Assembly (NCBI GenBank): GCA_016201645.1
Contig: JACQCL010000194.1
Span: 1 to 15,184 of the forward strand
Reading direction: 5' to 3'
From: Candidatus Rokuibacteriota bacterium
Lineage (GTDB): Bacteria > Methylomirabilota > Methylomirabilia > Rokubacteriales > CSP1-6
Length of the DNA stretch: 15,184 nt
The stretch's first letter is position 1, and each line of letters begins with the position of its first letter. This document shows, one piece after another, positions 1-7,367 of the stretch. Under the pieces are notes generated by a model. It was not told where the DNA came from. It made no database searches and worked only from the letters and a program-made list of their open reading frames with translations. Position numbers and translations under genes: made by a program.

Positions 1-1
1 G

Positions 2-337
2 CGACCCGCCCTCGTGAGGCGCGCCGACCCGGGCACCCTCTTCGTGAACCGGGCGGGCCGGACGCTCTCCCGCCAGGGTCTTTGGAACATCATCAAGGCA
101 GCGGCGGGGCGCGCGGGCGTGAGGGGCACCGTCTCGCCGCACACCCTCCGCCACTCCTTTGCGAGCCACCTCCTGGAGCGCGGCGCCGATCTCAGATCCA
201 TCCAGGCGATGCTGGGCCACGCCGATATCTCCACGACCCAGATCTACACGCACCTCCCGACCTCCGCCGTTCGGGAGATGTACCGGAGATTCCACCCGCG
301 AGCGCGGCTTCTCGCCGCCGCGAGTCACGCCCGATGA
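2..337 (+). CDS. xerD: XerC/XerD-type tyrosine recombinase, C-terminal part (5' end outside window)
   Basis: This is the C-terminal catalytic end of a tyrosine recombinase. The family resolves chromosome dimers at dif sites together with a partner recombinase and FtsK. The reading frame is open from base 2, so the N-terminal core-binding domain and the first catalytic Arg lie upstream of the window. Visible catalytic motifs are HTLRHSFASHLL (His codon at 140, Arg nine bases later), LGHADISTTQIYTH with the second His, and the nucleophile Tyr at codon 245-247. The HPRA sequence near the end is typical of both XerC and XerD. The XerD assignment is therefore a guess; XerC or a XerA-like single recombinase is equally possible. 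The stop overlaps the next start as ATGA (334-337), implying translational coupling with the CCA-enzyme gene. Confidence 0.88.
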   Translation, partial: RPALVRRADPGTLFVNRAGRTLSRQGLWNIIKAAAGRAGVRGTVSPHTLRHSFASHLLERGADLRSIQAMLGHADISTTQIYTHLPTSAVREMYRRFHPRARLLAAASHAR

Positions 338-2139
338 GCGCGCTCCGCCGCGGAAAGTACCCCCAGGTCGAGCCGGGGGCGATCTCGCTCATGCACCGGG
401 CGGTGGCCATGTGCCCGTCCGGGCTCACCGTGAGGGAGGCGCTCGCTCTCGTTCGGCGCCGCCATGTCCGGCTGCTCGCCGTCCGGGATCGGGGCATGTT
501 CGGCCTAATCCTTCCGCGTGACCTCATCCGGGCCCAGGCCCTCGGCCTCGAAACCCGGAGGGCGGGGGACGTGGCGTGGCGGGGCATTCCCGCCGTCACC
601 CCCGGGGCCACTGAGGTGACCGTCCGCCGTCATCTGTTGGAAGGCGCCCGAGCGGTCCTCGTCCGCGAGGGACGCAAACTGGCGGGAGCGATCGAGCCCT
701 CGGCCGCCGCCCTGAGCCGTCCCGCGCTCTCGCTCCTGCCCCGCCTGGAGCGCCAACTACCGCGGGAGATGCTGGGACTCCTTCACCAGATTGGACTGGC
801 AGCGGAGTCGGTAGGGGTCAGGGCGTATGCTGTGGGAGGCTTTGTCAGGGATTTCCTGCTCGGCCGCGAGGCGGCGGAGTTGGATATCGCCGTGGAGGGC
901 GATGGCCTGGCTCTGGCGCGCCGGCTGGCCTCAGAGCTCGGCAGCCGTCTGGTGGTCCACGCGACCTTCCAGACAGCCTCGCTGGAAGGTGGTGGGCCGG
1001 TGCGGATTGACGTGGCCACAGCGCGGGAGGAGCGCTACCGGGAGCCCGGCGCGCTCCCTGAAGTCCGCCCGGCGTCACTGAGCCAGGATCTCCTCCGGCG
1101 GGATTTCAGCATCAATGCCATGGCCTTAGTGCTCTCCCCAGCCGGATTCGGAGATCTTCTCGACCCCCTCCGCGGCAGCGCGGATCTGGCGCGTCGCCGA
1201 ATTCGGATCCTCCACCAGCTCTCCTTCGTCGAGGATCCTACCCGCATCTTCAGGGCAGTCCGCTATCAGACTCGGTTGGGGCTGACCCTCGACCACAACA
1301 CCCGGCGCGCCCTGCGCCTGGCTGCCGACATCGGCGACTACCCGGCCCTCTCAGGACAGCGGCTCACGGCCGAACTGGAGCTGGTCCTGACGGAGTCCGC
1401 CGCCACGCAGGCGCTCCTCAGCCTTGGAAGGCTTGGCGCCTTCAGGATCCTCGACCAGTCTTACCGCTTCTCGCCCTCGGCGGCTAAGAGGGTCGGCGAT
1501 CTCGGCAGCCTGCTCCGCTGGCTCAGGGAACACTCGATCCCTCTCGACGTGTTAGCGCTTTCGCTCCTGGCGCTCCTCGCTCACCTGAGCCGGGAGGTGG
1601 CCGAGCGTTGCCTCAAGCGATTGGCCCTGGCCGGCGAGCCTCTCTCGCGCCTGACGGCGGCGCTTCGTGAAGCGGCTGTGCTCGCCCGAAAGCTCGCGAC
1701 GCAGCCCCAGGCGCCGCCCAGTTCCCGGGCCTCGCTCTTGCGGGCCCACTCGCTGGAAACGCTCGGGGGAGCGTGGCTCGCCGGGGCGGGTCGCGCGCGG
1801 CGCGAGATCGAGTGGTTTCTGGCAGAGGGACGGGCGACCCGGCCGCTCCTGGGCGGGGACGACCTCCTCGCCCTCGGCGTGGCGCCCGGTCCCAGGATCG
1901 GGCAGCTATTGGACCGGCTCCGCGACCGCCGACTCGACGGAGTGACCGCCACCCGCGATCAGGAACTGACCCTAGTACGCAAGTGGCTCCTTCGAGCGCA
2001 GGCTTCGCCTGCGCAACCTATGGGGAAGGCCTCGGAGGGGGCCTGGGCGGCCCCCTCCGACAATCGCCCGACGGCTTTGCCGGCGCAACGCCTGGGGGGA
2101 GGAGTCGGAAGGGGGGCGAAGCCCCCCTCCGAGAAATGA
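334..2139 (+). CDS. cca: CBS-domain/CCA tRNA nucleotidyltransferase fusion with a repeat-encoded tail
   Basis: This is a 601-residue class II nucleotidyltransferase, expected to add or repair the 3' CCA of tRNA in the cytoplasm. Residues ~15-128 look like a degenerate CBS pair. The catalytic head follows with GGFVRD (168-173), ELD in place of the usual DxD (182-184), RIDVA (D226), RRDFSINAMA (256-265) and the nucleotide-selecting EDxxR (E300, D301, R304). A helical neck and body run to about residue 553. The last 48 residues (R554-K601) are encoded by a palindromic repeat and are rich in Gly, Pro and Ala, unlike any family tail I know. I chose ATG 334 because it overlaps the recombinase stop; the open frame upstream of it is a shadow of xerD. 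Known relatives carry DHH-CBS-nucleotidyltransferase; the DHH part is absent here. A CC-adding, A-adding or poly(A) polymerase specificity cannot be excluded. Confidence 0.85.
   Translation: MSALRRGKYPQVEPGAISLMHRAVAMCPSGLTVREALALVRRRHVRLLAVRDRGMFGLILPRDLIRAQALGLETRRAGDVAWRGIPAVTPGATEVTVRRHLLEGARAVLVREGRKLAGAIEPSAAALSRPALSLLPRLERQLPREMLGLLHQIGLAAESVGVRAYAVGGFVRDFLLGREAAELDIAVEGDGLALARRLASELGSRLVVHATFQTASLEGGGPVRIDVATAREERYREPGALPEVRPASLSQDLLRRDFSINAMALVLSPAGFGDLLDPLRGSADLARRRIRILHQLSFVEDPTRIFRAVRYQTRLGLTLDHNTRRALRLAADIGDYPALSGQRLTAELELVLTESAATQALLSLGRLGAFRILDQSYRFSPSAAKRVGDLGSLLRWLREHSIPLDVLALSLLALLAHLSREVAERCLKRLALAGEPLSRLTAALREAAVLARKLATQPQAPPSSRASLLRAHSLETLGGAWLAGAGRARREIEWFLAEGRATRPLLGGDDLLALGVAPGPRIGQLLDRLRDRRLDGVTATRDQELTLVRKWLLRAQASPAQPMGKASEGAWAAPSDNRPTALPAQRLGGGVGRGAKPPSEK
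1993..2132 (-). repeat. Palindromic dispersed repeat, copy 1, inside the 3' end of the CCA-enzyme gene
   Basis: This stretch contains several hairpins. 1996-2003/2007-2014 is a perfect 8-bp stem with a 3-base loop. 2032-2043/2049-2060 is a perfect 12-bp stem with a 5-base loop. 2105-2117/2121-2132 is a 12-bp stem with one bulged base and a 3-base loop. Read as reverse complement, its two ends match 14332-14360 (28 of 29 bases) and 14426-14454 (25 of 29). The middle shares little beyond a GGCAAAGCC core. No T-run follows any hairpin, so it does not look like a standard intrinsic terminator. It is in frame with the CCA-enzyme gene and ends just before the pyrG ribosome binding site. I do not recognise a named family. 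Confidence 0.85.
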
Positions 2140-2143
2140 GGAG
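2138..2143 (+). promoter_or_regulatory. Ribosome binding site of pyrG
   Basis: GAGGAG lies 6 bases before the GTG at 2150 and supports that GTG as the pyrG start. It begins inside the stop codon of the CCA-enzyme gene and sits 5 bases beyond the outer hairpin of repeat copy 1, so folding of the repeat could affect access to it (inference). Confidence 0.7.
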
Positions 2144-2149
2144 ATCAGC

Positions 2150-3754
2150 GTGGCGACAAAATTCATTTTCGTGACCGGCGGCGTGGTGTCGTCCCTGGGA
2201 AAGGGCATCGCCGCGGCCTCCATCGGGTCACTCCTGGAAGGCCGCGGGTTCCGCGTCACGCTCCAGAAGATGGATCCGTACATCAACGTTGACGCGGGCA
2301 CGATGAGCCCTTATCAGCACGGGGAGGTCTTCGTCACCGATGACGGCGGCGAGACCGACCTGGATCTGGGGCACTACGAGCGCTTCACCACCGCCCGCAT
2401 GACGCGGGACCACAACATCACGACCGGCAAGGTCTATTACGCGGTCATTCAGAAGGAGCGGCGGGGGGACTATCTGGGCCGGACGGTGCAGGTGATCCCG
2501 CACATCACCGATGAGATCAAGGCATGCATCCGGAAGGTCGCGAAGGACGTGGACGTCGTCATCGTCGAGGTCGGCGGGACGGTCGGCGACATCGAAGGGC
2601 TGCCGTTCCTAGAAGCCGTCCGCCAGTTCAAGAAGGACGTCGGAAAAGAGAACGTCCTCTACGTTCACCTCACCCTCGTGCCCTTCATCCAAGCCGCCTC
2701 CGAGCTCAAGACCAAGGCAACCCAGCACTCGGTCAAGGAACTCCGGGCCATCGGGATCACCCCCGACATCCTCCTCTGCCGCACGGACCGGAACCTGCCG
2801 CCGGCGATCAAGTCGAAGATCGCCCTCTTCTGCGACGTCGAGGAAGAGGCGGTCATTACCGCCAAGGACGTGGAGTCGGTGTATGAAGTGCCCCTCGTGT
2901 TCCACCGGGAGGGGCTGGACGCGAGCATCGTGAAGCTGCTCGGCCTGCCGGATCGCCCCATTGACCTTTCCCGGTGGGAGACCGTCGTCCAGAAAGTGAA
3001 GTCCCCGCGCCGCGAGACTCACATCGGGGTCGTCGGAAAGTACGTCGAGCTGAAAGACTCGTACAAGAGCCTCTCGGAGGCGCTGGCTCACGGCGGGATC
3101 GCGAACGAAGCCAGGGTTCACGTGACGTGGGTGGACGCCGAGCAGGTCGAGCGCGACGGTCCAGCCCCCCACTTTCAGGGCATCCACGGTATTCTGGTCC
3201 CGGGAGGCTTCGGCGACCGCGGCATCGAGGGAAAGGTCCAGTCCATCCGGTACGCGCGCGAGCGCGGGGTGCCGTTCTTCGGGATCTGTCTCGGGATGCA
3301 GTGCGCGGTCATCGAGTTCGCCCGGAACCTCTGCGGCCTCGCGGGCGCCAACTCGTCGGAGTTCAACCCCAACGCCCCCCACAAGGTCATCGACCTGCTT
3401 CCCGAGCAGAGAGGCGTGAAGGACAAAGGCGGCACGATGCGGCTCGGGCTCTACCCGATCGTCCTGACCGAGGGGAGCGCCGCCTCCAAAGCGTACGGCC
3501 AGGGCATCATCCAGGAACGGCACCGCCACCGCTTCGAGGTGAACAACGACTACCTCAAGGATCTGGAAAAGAACGGCCTCCGGGTGTCCGGCCTCTGGGC
3601 CGAGAAGCAGCTCGTGGAGATCATCGAGCTGCCGGACCACCCCTGGTTCGTGGCCGGCCAGTTCCACCCCGAACTCCGCTCCCGCCCTTGGGAGCCCCAT
3701 CCCCTCTTCGCAGCGTTCGCCAAGGCTGCCATCGAGCACGGTGGAGCCCGCTGA
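2150..3754 (+). CDS. pyrG: CTP synthase (glutamine-hydrolysing)
   Basis: CTP synthase aminates UTP to CTP using ATP and glutamine-derived ammonia, the last step of pyrimidine nucleotide synthesis. The protein has 534 residues, close to the family norm of about 545. The N-terminal synthetase domain starts with KFIFVTGGVVSSLGKG (P-loop, residues 14-19) and continues with KMDPYINVDAGTMSPYQHGE. The C-terminal class I glutamine amidotransferase domain (~300-534) has PGGFGDRG, the nucleophile Cys380 in GICLGMQ, and the His506/Glu508 pair in QFHPEL. All expected catalytic residues are present. Translation starts at GTG 2150. It lies 10 bases after the CCA-enzyme stop and just upstream of the Kdo genes; CTP is the co-substrate for CMP-Kdo formation and for CCA addition, so the placement makes metabolic sense. 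Confidence 0.98.
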   Translation: MATKFIFVTGGVVSSLGKGIAAASIGSLLEGRGFRVTLQKMDPYINVDAGTMSPYQHGEVFVTDDGGETDLDLGHYERFTTARMTRDHNITTGKVYYAVIQKERRGDYLGRTVQVIPHITDEIKACIRKVAKDVDVVIVEVGGTVGDIEGLPFLEAVRQFKKDVGKENVLYVHLTLVPFIQAASELKTKATQHSVKELRAIGITPDILLCRTDRNLPPAIKSKIALFCDVEEEAVITAKDVESVYEVPLVFHREGLDASIVKLLGLPDRPIDLSRWETVVQKVKSPRRETHIGVVGKYVELKDSYKSLSEALAHGGIANEARVHVTWVDAEQVERDGPAPHFQGIHGILVPGGFGDRGIEGKVQSIRYARERGVPFFGICLGMQCAVIEFARNLCGLAGANSSEFNPNAPHKVIDLLPEQRGVKDKGGTMRLGLYPIVLTEGSAASKAYGQGIIQERHRHRFEVNNDYLKDLEKNGLRVSGLWAEKQLVEIIELPDHPWFVAGQFHPELRSRPWEPHPLFAAFAKAAIEHGGAR

Positions 3755-3767
3755 TGGGCGGGCCCCC

Positions 3768-4610
3768 ATGACGCGCGAGGTCGTCGTCGGGAAGGTCAGG
3801 ATCGGGGCCGGCCGGCCGCTGGCCCTCATCGGCGGCCCCTGCGCCATCGAGGACGAGCCTCACGCCGTGATGCTCGCCGAACGGCTGGCCCGGATCACGG
3901 CCGACGCCAACGTGCCCTTCATCTACAAGTCGTCCTACGACAAGGCCAACCGCTCCTCGGTAGCCTCCTACCGTGGACCAGGCCTGAAGGAAGGGCTCAG
4001 GATCCTCCGGCGCGTGCGCGAGGTCGTGGGCTGTCCCGTCCTGTCGGACGTTCATGACGTCTCTGAGGTCGGGCCCGCAGCCGAGGTGCTGGACGTGCTC
4101 CAGGTCCCGGCGTTCCTCTGCCGCCAGACCGACCTCGTGCTGGCCTGCGGAAGAACGCAAAAGCCGGTGAACGTGAAGAAGGGGCAGTTCCTGTCCCCAA
4201 AGGAGATGGCCAACGTCGTGGAGAAGCTCCGCTCCACCGGCAACGAGGCCATTCTCCTGACCGAACGCGGGACAACCTTCGGCTATAATAATCTCGTCGT
4301 GGACTTCAGAGGGCTCCAGGACATGCGCGAGCTCGGCTATCCCGTCGTCTTCGACGCCACCCACTCGGTGCAGCTGCCCGGAGGGGAAGGGCACCGGTCG
4401 GGGGGGGAACGGAAGTACGTCCCGGCGCTCGCCCGGGCCGCCGTCGCCTTCGGGATCGACGCCCTCTTTATGGAGATTCACGAAGATCCGGACCGCGCGC
4501 TCCGAGACGGGCGGCCGCTCTCCGATGGCCCCAACATGCTGCGGCTCGACGATCTTCCCCGTCTCCTCCGGGAGATCACCGCCATCCGCGCCGCCCAGAC
4601 GGGACGATGA
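3768..4610 (+). CDS. kdsA: 3-deoxy-8-phosphooctulonate synthase (Kdo-8-P synthase)
   Basis: KdsA condenses phosphoenolpyruvate with arabinose-5-phosphate to Kdo-8-phosphate, the committed step toward the inner-core sugar Kdo. The protein has 280 residues (E. coli 284). Motifs along the TIM barrel are GGPCAIED, YKSSYDKANRSS, VPAFLCRQTDLV, NVKKGQFLSP, TERGTTFGYNNLVVDFR and DATHSVQLPGG. Cys25 in GPCAIED is the position that in Aquifex KdsA binds the metal, whereas E. coli has Asn, so this should be a metal-dependent form. The likely other ligands are the His of THSVQ, the Glu of FMEIHEDP and a downstream Asp. ATG 3768 was chosen over an in-frame GTG at 3741, which would overlap pyrG and add nine non-conserved residues. 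Neither start has a clear Shine-Dalgarno. The stop overlaps kdsD as ATGA. Confidence 0.96.
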   Translation: MTREVVVGKVRIGAGRPLALIGGPCAIEDEPHAVMLAERLARITADANVPFIYKSSYDKANRSSVASYRGPGLKEGLRILRRVREVVGCPVLSDVHDVSEVGPAAEVLDVLQVPAFLCRQTDLVLACGRTQKPVNVKKGQFLSPKEMANVVEKLRSTGNEAILLTERGTTFGYNNLVVDFRGLQDMRELGYPVVFDATHSVQLPGGEGHRSGGERKYVPALARAAVAFGIDALFMEIHEDPDRALRDGRPLSDGPNMLRLDDLPRLLREITAIRAAQTGR

Positions 4611-5575
4611 CGGACAAGCTCCTGAAGCTGGCAGAGCGCGTGCTCAGGATCGAGGCCGAGGCGATCCAGGGGCTTGTCCCCAGGCTCGACGCGCGCTTCC
4701 TCGAAGCCGTCGAGCTGCTTCGCGGATGCCGGGGACGCGTGATCGTCACCGGCATCGGAAAGTCCGGGCTGGTGGGCCGGAAGATCGCCGCGACCCTGGC
4801 GAGCACCGGGACGCCGGCGTATTTCCTCCATCCCGCGGAGGGGGTCCACGGTGACATCGGCATGGTGGCGCGTGGCGACGTGGTCTTGGCACTCTCCAAC
4901 TCCGGGGAAACCGATGAACTGCTGGCGATCCTCCCCCAGCTCAAGCGTCTCGGCGCGCCGCTCATTCTCCTGACCGGAACACCGGGCTCGGCGCTGGCCA
5001 AGCAATCGGACGTGGTCCTCGACGTGAGCGTGAGGGAAGAAGCGTGCCCGATGAACCTCGCCCCCACCTCCAGCACCACCGCAGCCCTCGCGCTGGGGGA
5101 TGCCCTGGCCATGGTCCTGCTCGAGCTGAGAGGGCTCCGCCCCGAGGATTATGCGGCGCTCCATCCACGCGGCTCGCTCGGTTGGCGGGCGCTCTTCAAG
5201 GTCGTCGACCTCATGCACACGGGGGAGGCCGTCCCACGGGTCGGCGAGGACGCCCCGATGAGCGAGGTGATCCGCGAAATGACGGACAAAGCGCTCGGCG
5301 TCACCACGGTCGTGGACGCTCTCGGCAGGCTCGTCGGCATCTTCACCGATGGCGACCTTCGACGAGTGCACGTGAGGCACGGCTCGATCCACGGCCTCAG
5401 GGCGCGGGATTGCATGACCCGGTCGCCGAAGCTCATCGGGGAGGACGAGCTCGCAGCCAAGGCGCTGCAGGTGATGGAGTCGCTGGCCATCACCAGCCTG
5501 GTCATCGTGGATGATGCCTACCGCCCGGCGGGGATCATTCACATGCACGACATCCTGCGGGCCAAGATCGTTTGA
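4607..5575 (+). CDS. kdsD: Arabinose-5-phosphate isomerase (SIS plus CBS domains)
   Basis: This enzyme interconverts ribulose-5-phosphate and arabinose-5-phosphate, supplying the KdsA substrate. It has 322 residues (E. coli KdsD 328). The SIS domain (~30-165) contains TGIGKSGLVGRK (48-59), AEGVHGDIGM with His81, the phosphate-binding SNSGETDE (97-104) and PTSSTTAALALGDALA. LHPRGSLG carries His186, which corresponds to the catalytic His193 reported for E. coli KdsD. Two CBS repeats follow (~200-260 and ~265-320), as usual in the KdsD/KpsF/GutQ family. It starts at ATG 4607 overlapping the kdsA stop, and its own stop overlaps the kdsC TTG. Its location between kdsA and kdsC favours KdsD over the paralogues KpsF and GutQ. 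Confidence 0.96.
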   Translation: MTDKLLKLAERVLRIEAEAIQGLVPRLDARFLEAVELLRGCRGRVIVTGIGKSGLVGRKIAATLASTGTPAYFLHPAEGVHGDIGMVARGDVVLALSNSGETDELLAILPQLKRLGAPLILLTGTPGSALAKQSDVVLDVSVREEACPMNLAPTSSTTAALALGDALAMVLLELRGLRPEDYAALHPRGSLGWRALFKVVDLMHTGEAVPRVGEDAPMSEVIREMTDKALGVTTVVDALGRLVGIFTDGDLRRVHVRHGSIHGLRARDCMTRSPKLIGEDELAAKALQVMESLAITSLVIVDDAYRPAGIIHMHDILRAKIV

Positions 5576-6096
5576 AGGCTCGGCCCACCTTCACGGCGCG
5601 CGCCAAGGCGATCCGCCTTCTGATCCTCGACGTGGACGGCGTCCTGACCGACGGCCGCCTCGTCTACGGACCCGCCGGCGAGGAGTTGAAAGTCTTTCAC
5701 GTCCAGGACGGCCTGGCGATCGTGGCAGCCCAGCGCTCGGGACTCATCGTTGCGGTCATTTCGGGCCGCGCTTCCCCCGCCGTATCACGGCGGATGGCCG
5801 ACCTTGGAGTCCTCGAGGTCCATCAAGGGACCGACGACAAGGAGGCAGTCCTGGACACTCTCCTCCGCCGTCGGAGAGTGACGCCCCAGGAAACCGCGTA
5901 TATGGCGGATGACCTACCCGATCTCCCGCTCCTCAGGCGAGTCGGCCTCGCCCTGGCGCCGACCAATGCGGCAGCCGAAGTGAAGCGCGTGGCCCACTGG
6001 GTCGGCCGGCGGCCAGGCGGGGAAGGCGCCGTGCGCGAAGCAGTGGAGGCGATCCTCAGAGCCCGTGGGAACTGGCCCCCGCCCGAGTCCGCCTGA
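5572..6096 (+). CDS. kdsC: 3-deoxy-D-manno-octulosonate 8-phosphate phosphatase
   Basis: KdsC is a small cap-less HAD phosphatase that hydrolyses Kdo-8-phosphate to Kdo. The protein has 174 residues (E. coli 188). HAD motif I is LILDVDGVLTDG with the nucleophile and acid/base Asp pair. Motif II is VISGR, the Lys of motif III is in GTDDKEAVL, and motif IV is ADDLPDLPLL. GEELKVFHVQDGLAI is the substrate-loop region typical of the YrbI/KdsC group. The only start giving a complete domain is TTG 5572, overlapping the kdsD stop as TTGA; there is no visible Shine-Dalgarno, so translation probably depends on re-initiation after kdsD. It is the last gene of the overlapping pyrG-kdsA-kdsD-kdsC run, followed by a 62-base gap before lptC. 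Confidence 0.95.
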   Translation: MKARPTFTARAKAIRLLILDVDGVLTDGRLVYGPAGEELKVFHVQDGLAIVAAQRSGLIVAVISGRASPAVSRRMADLGVLEVHQGTDDKEAVLDTLLRRRRVTPQETAYMADDLPDLPLLRRVGLALAPTNAAAEVKRVAHWVGRRPGGEGAVREAVEAILRARGNWPPPESA

Positions 6097-6115
6097 TCCC
6101 CCAAGTTCTTTCTTC

Positions 6116-6148
6116 TTGCCGCGGCGATAGGGAACATGGTATTAGAAT
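6116..6148 (+). promoter_or_regulatory. Possible sigma-70 promoter for lptCAB
   Basis: In the 62-base kdsC-lptC gap, TTGCCG (6116-6121) and TATTAG (6140-6145) are spaced by 18 bases. An alternative -10, TAGAAT (6143-6148), matches five of six consensus positions but is spaced by 21. This gap is noticeably more AT-rich than its surroundings. Either -10 would place transcription start only a few bases before the lptC ATG at 6159. Identified by eye only. Confidence 0.4.
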
Positions 6149-6158
6149 TGCATCCCCC

Positions 6159-6755
6159 ATGAAAGCGACTCCTCAGCGAATCTCGGGTTTCGTGCTGGCT
6201 GGCGTCGCCCTCTTCGCCCTCATTGTCGCCGGCATCCTCTTCGTCAAAGGGCGCCATACCCGCGAACCCGAGGATGCTCCCCCCACCCAAGCCGACTACC
6301 GCATCAGGGAGGTCCGGCTCCAGGAGCTCGGCGGCGGGAGCCACTGGCGGCTCGTCGCCGATCAGGCTGAAGTCTTTGAGGGGCAAGGCAAGACCCTCAT
6401 GCGAAACGTGAGGATCACGATCGAGGAGCCCAGCCGGACCTGGATCGTGACCGGCGACGAGGGCGACCTTATCGACGCGACCAAGGACGTCGAGATCCGG
6501 AAAAACGTCGTGCTCGTCTCAAGCGACGGCCTTCGGCTCGAGACCGACACCCTTCGCTGGGAGGCGAAGGAACGGCGCGTTTGGACCACCGACCCGGTGA
6601 CGATCTTCCGCGAAGGGGCGATCGTCAGAGGACGGGGGCTTGACGCCTGGATGGTCGACGAACGGACGCAGGTGAAGGGGCGCCTCCGCGCCACCTTCTC
6701 CGACCACCTCGGCCCACCGCTCACGCGCGGGGACGATCGGGGAGAAGCCAGGTGA
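6159..6755 (+). CDS. lptC: LPS export protein LptC (inner-membrane anchored)
   Basis: LptC links the LptBFG transporter in the inner membrane to periplasmic LptA and passes LPS along the bridge. The protein has 198 residues (E. coli 191). A single N-terminal membrane segment (about residues 9-30, hydrophobic GFVLAGVALFALIVAGILF) is followed by a short charged linker and an OstA-like beta-jellyroll (~45-180), with alternating beta-strand patterns such as WRLVADQAEVFEG and MRNVRITI. ATG 6159 fits the family because the membrane segment begins directly after MKATPQRIS. No Shine-Dalgarno precedes it (the upstream bases are CATCCCCC). It ends with a GTGA overlap onto lptA. Assignment rests on size, topology and its place directly before lptA and lptB, because LptC sequences diverge strongly. 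Confidence 0.9.
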   Translation: MKATPQRISGFVLAGVALFALIVAGILFVKGRHTREPEDAPPTQADYRIREVRLQELGGGSHWRLVADQAEVFEGQGKTLMRNVRITIEEPSRTWIVTGDEGDLIDATKDVEIRKNVVLVSSDGLRLETDTLRWEAKERRVWTTDPVTIFREGAIVRGRGLDAWMVDERTQVKGRLRATFSDHLGPPLTRGDDRGEAR

Positions 6756-7360
6756 GGGGCATCTGCCTCCCCATGACCCTGCTGGTGGGGGCGCTGGTGG
6801 GCCCGGGGGTCCTCGCTCCCCCGCACGCTGCCCTGGCCCAATCCGCCGCGCCCAAGAAGCCCCCCGTCCGGTCCGACGCGCCGTCGCCCAAGCCGGAGGA
6901 GGACGAGAAGAACCAGCCGGTGACCGTGGATGCCGACCAGATGGAGAACATGCAGAAGGAAGGGCTGGTCATCTTCACGGGCAACGTGGTCGCCCGGCAG
7001 AACAACTCGGTCCAGTATGCCGACCGGACCGAGGTGTACCTGGACCAAAAGGGAGACCGCATTGTCCGTACGGTTTCCCTTGGCAACGTGAGGATCATCA
7101 CCAAGGACTGCCGCGTGGGTACCGCCAGGCGCGCCGAATACTACGACGCCGAGCAGCGGGTGGTCCTCATCGGCAACGCCCGCGTGTGGAAAGAGGACAA
7201 CATGGTGACGGGCGAGCGGATCACCATCTTCCTGGCGGAGGATCGGAGCCTGGCCGAGAGCGGCGGACAGGGGCGGGTGAAGGCGATCTTTTACCCGAAA
7301 TCGCAGAACGGCCAGAAGACCGACCGGCCGGCCGTGTCCGGTCCCTTCCCATGCCGGTGA
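6752..7360 (+). CDS. lptA: Periplasmic LPS-bridge protein LptA (OstA-like)
   Basis: LptA forms the periplasmic filament that carries LPS from LptC to the outer-membrane LptD/E complex. The protein has 202 residues. An N-terminal signal peptide is visible: hydrophobic MTLLVGALVGPGVLA, then PPHAALAQS with probable cleavage after ALA near residue 29. A Pro/Lys/Glu-rich linker (~31-54) leads into the OstA/LptA jellyroll (~55-185), with VTVDADQMENMQKEGLVIFTG and the NVVARQN, NARVWKEDN beta pattern typical of LptA. The GTG start at 6752 overlaps the lptC stop, implying coupled translation. The C-terminal ~20 residues are polar and probably disordered. It precedes lptB by seven bases, completing lptC-lptA-lptB. 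Confidence 0.94.
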   Translation: MRGICLPMTLLVGALVGPGVLAPPHAALAQSAAPKKPPVRSDAPSPKPEEDEKNQPVTVDADQMENMQKEGLVIFTGNVVARQNNSVQYADRTEVYLDQKGDRIVRTVSLGNVRIITKDCRVGTARRAEYYDAEQRVVLIGNARVWKEDNMVTGERITIFLAEDRSLAESGGQGRVKAIFYPKSQNGQKTDRPAVSGPFPCR

Positions 7361-7367
7361 TCGTCTG

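Noticed and set aside
82..333. Upstream extension of the CCA-enzyme frame over the recombinase gene
   Set aside because: This part is out of frame with the clearly real XerC/XerD sequence, and the ATGA overlap at 334 gives a natural start.
2609..3847. A 412-codon minus-strand frame opposite pyrG
   Set aside because: Shadow of pyrG codon bias. No domain, ribosome binding site or promoter supports it.
4400..4407. Run of eight G in kdsA (also seven-G runs at 9912-9918 in hpf and 10870-10876 in rapZ) as phase-variation tracts
   Set aside because: The frames are intact, the genes are core functions, and such runs are common by chance in GC-rich DNA.
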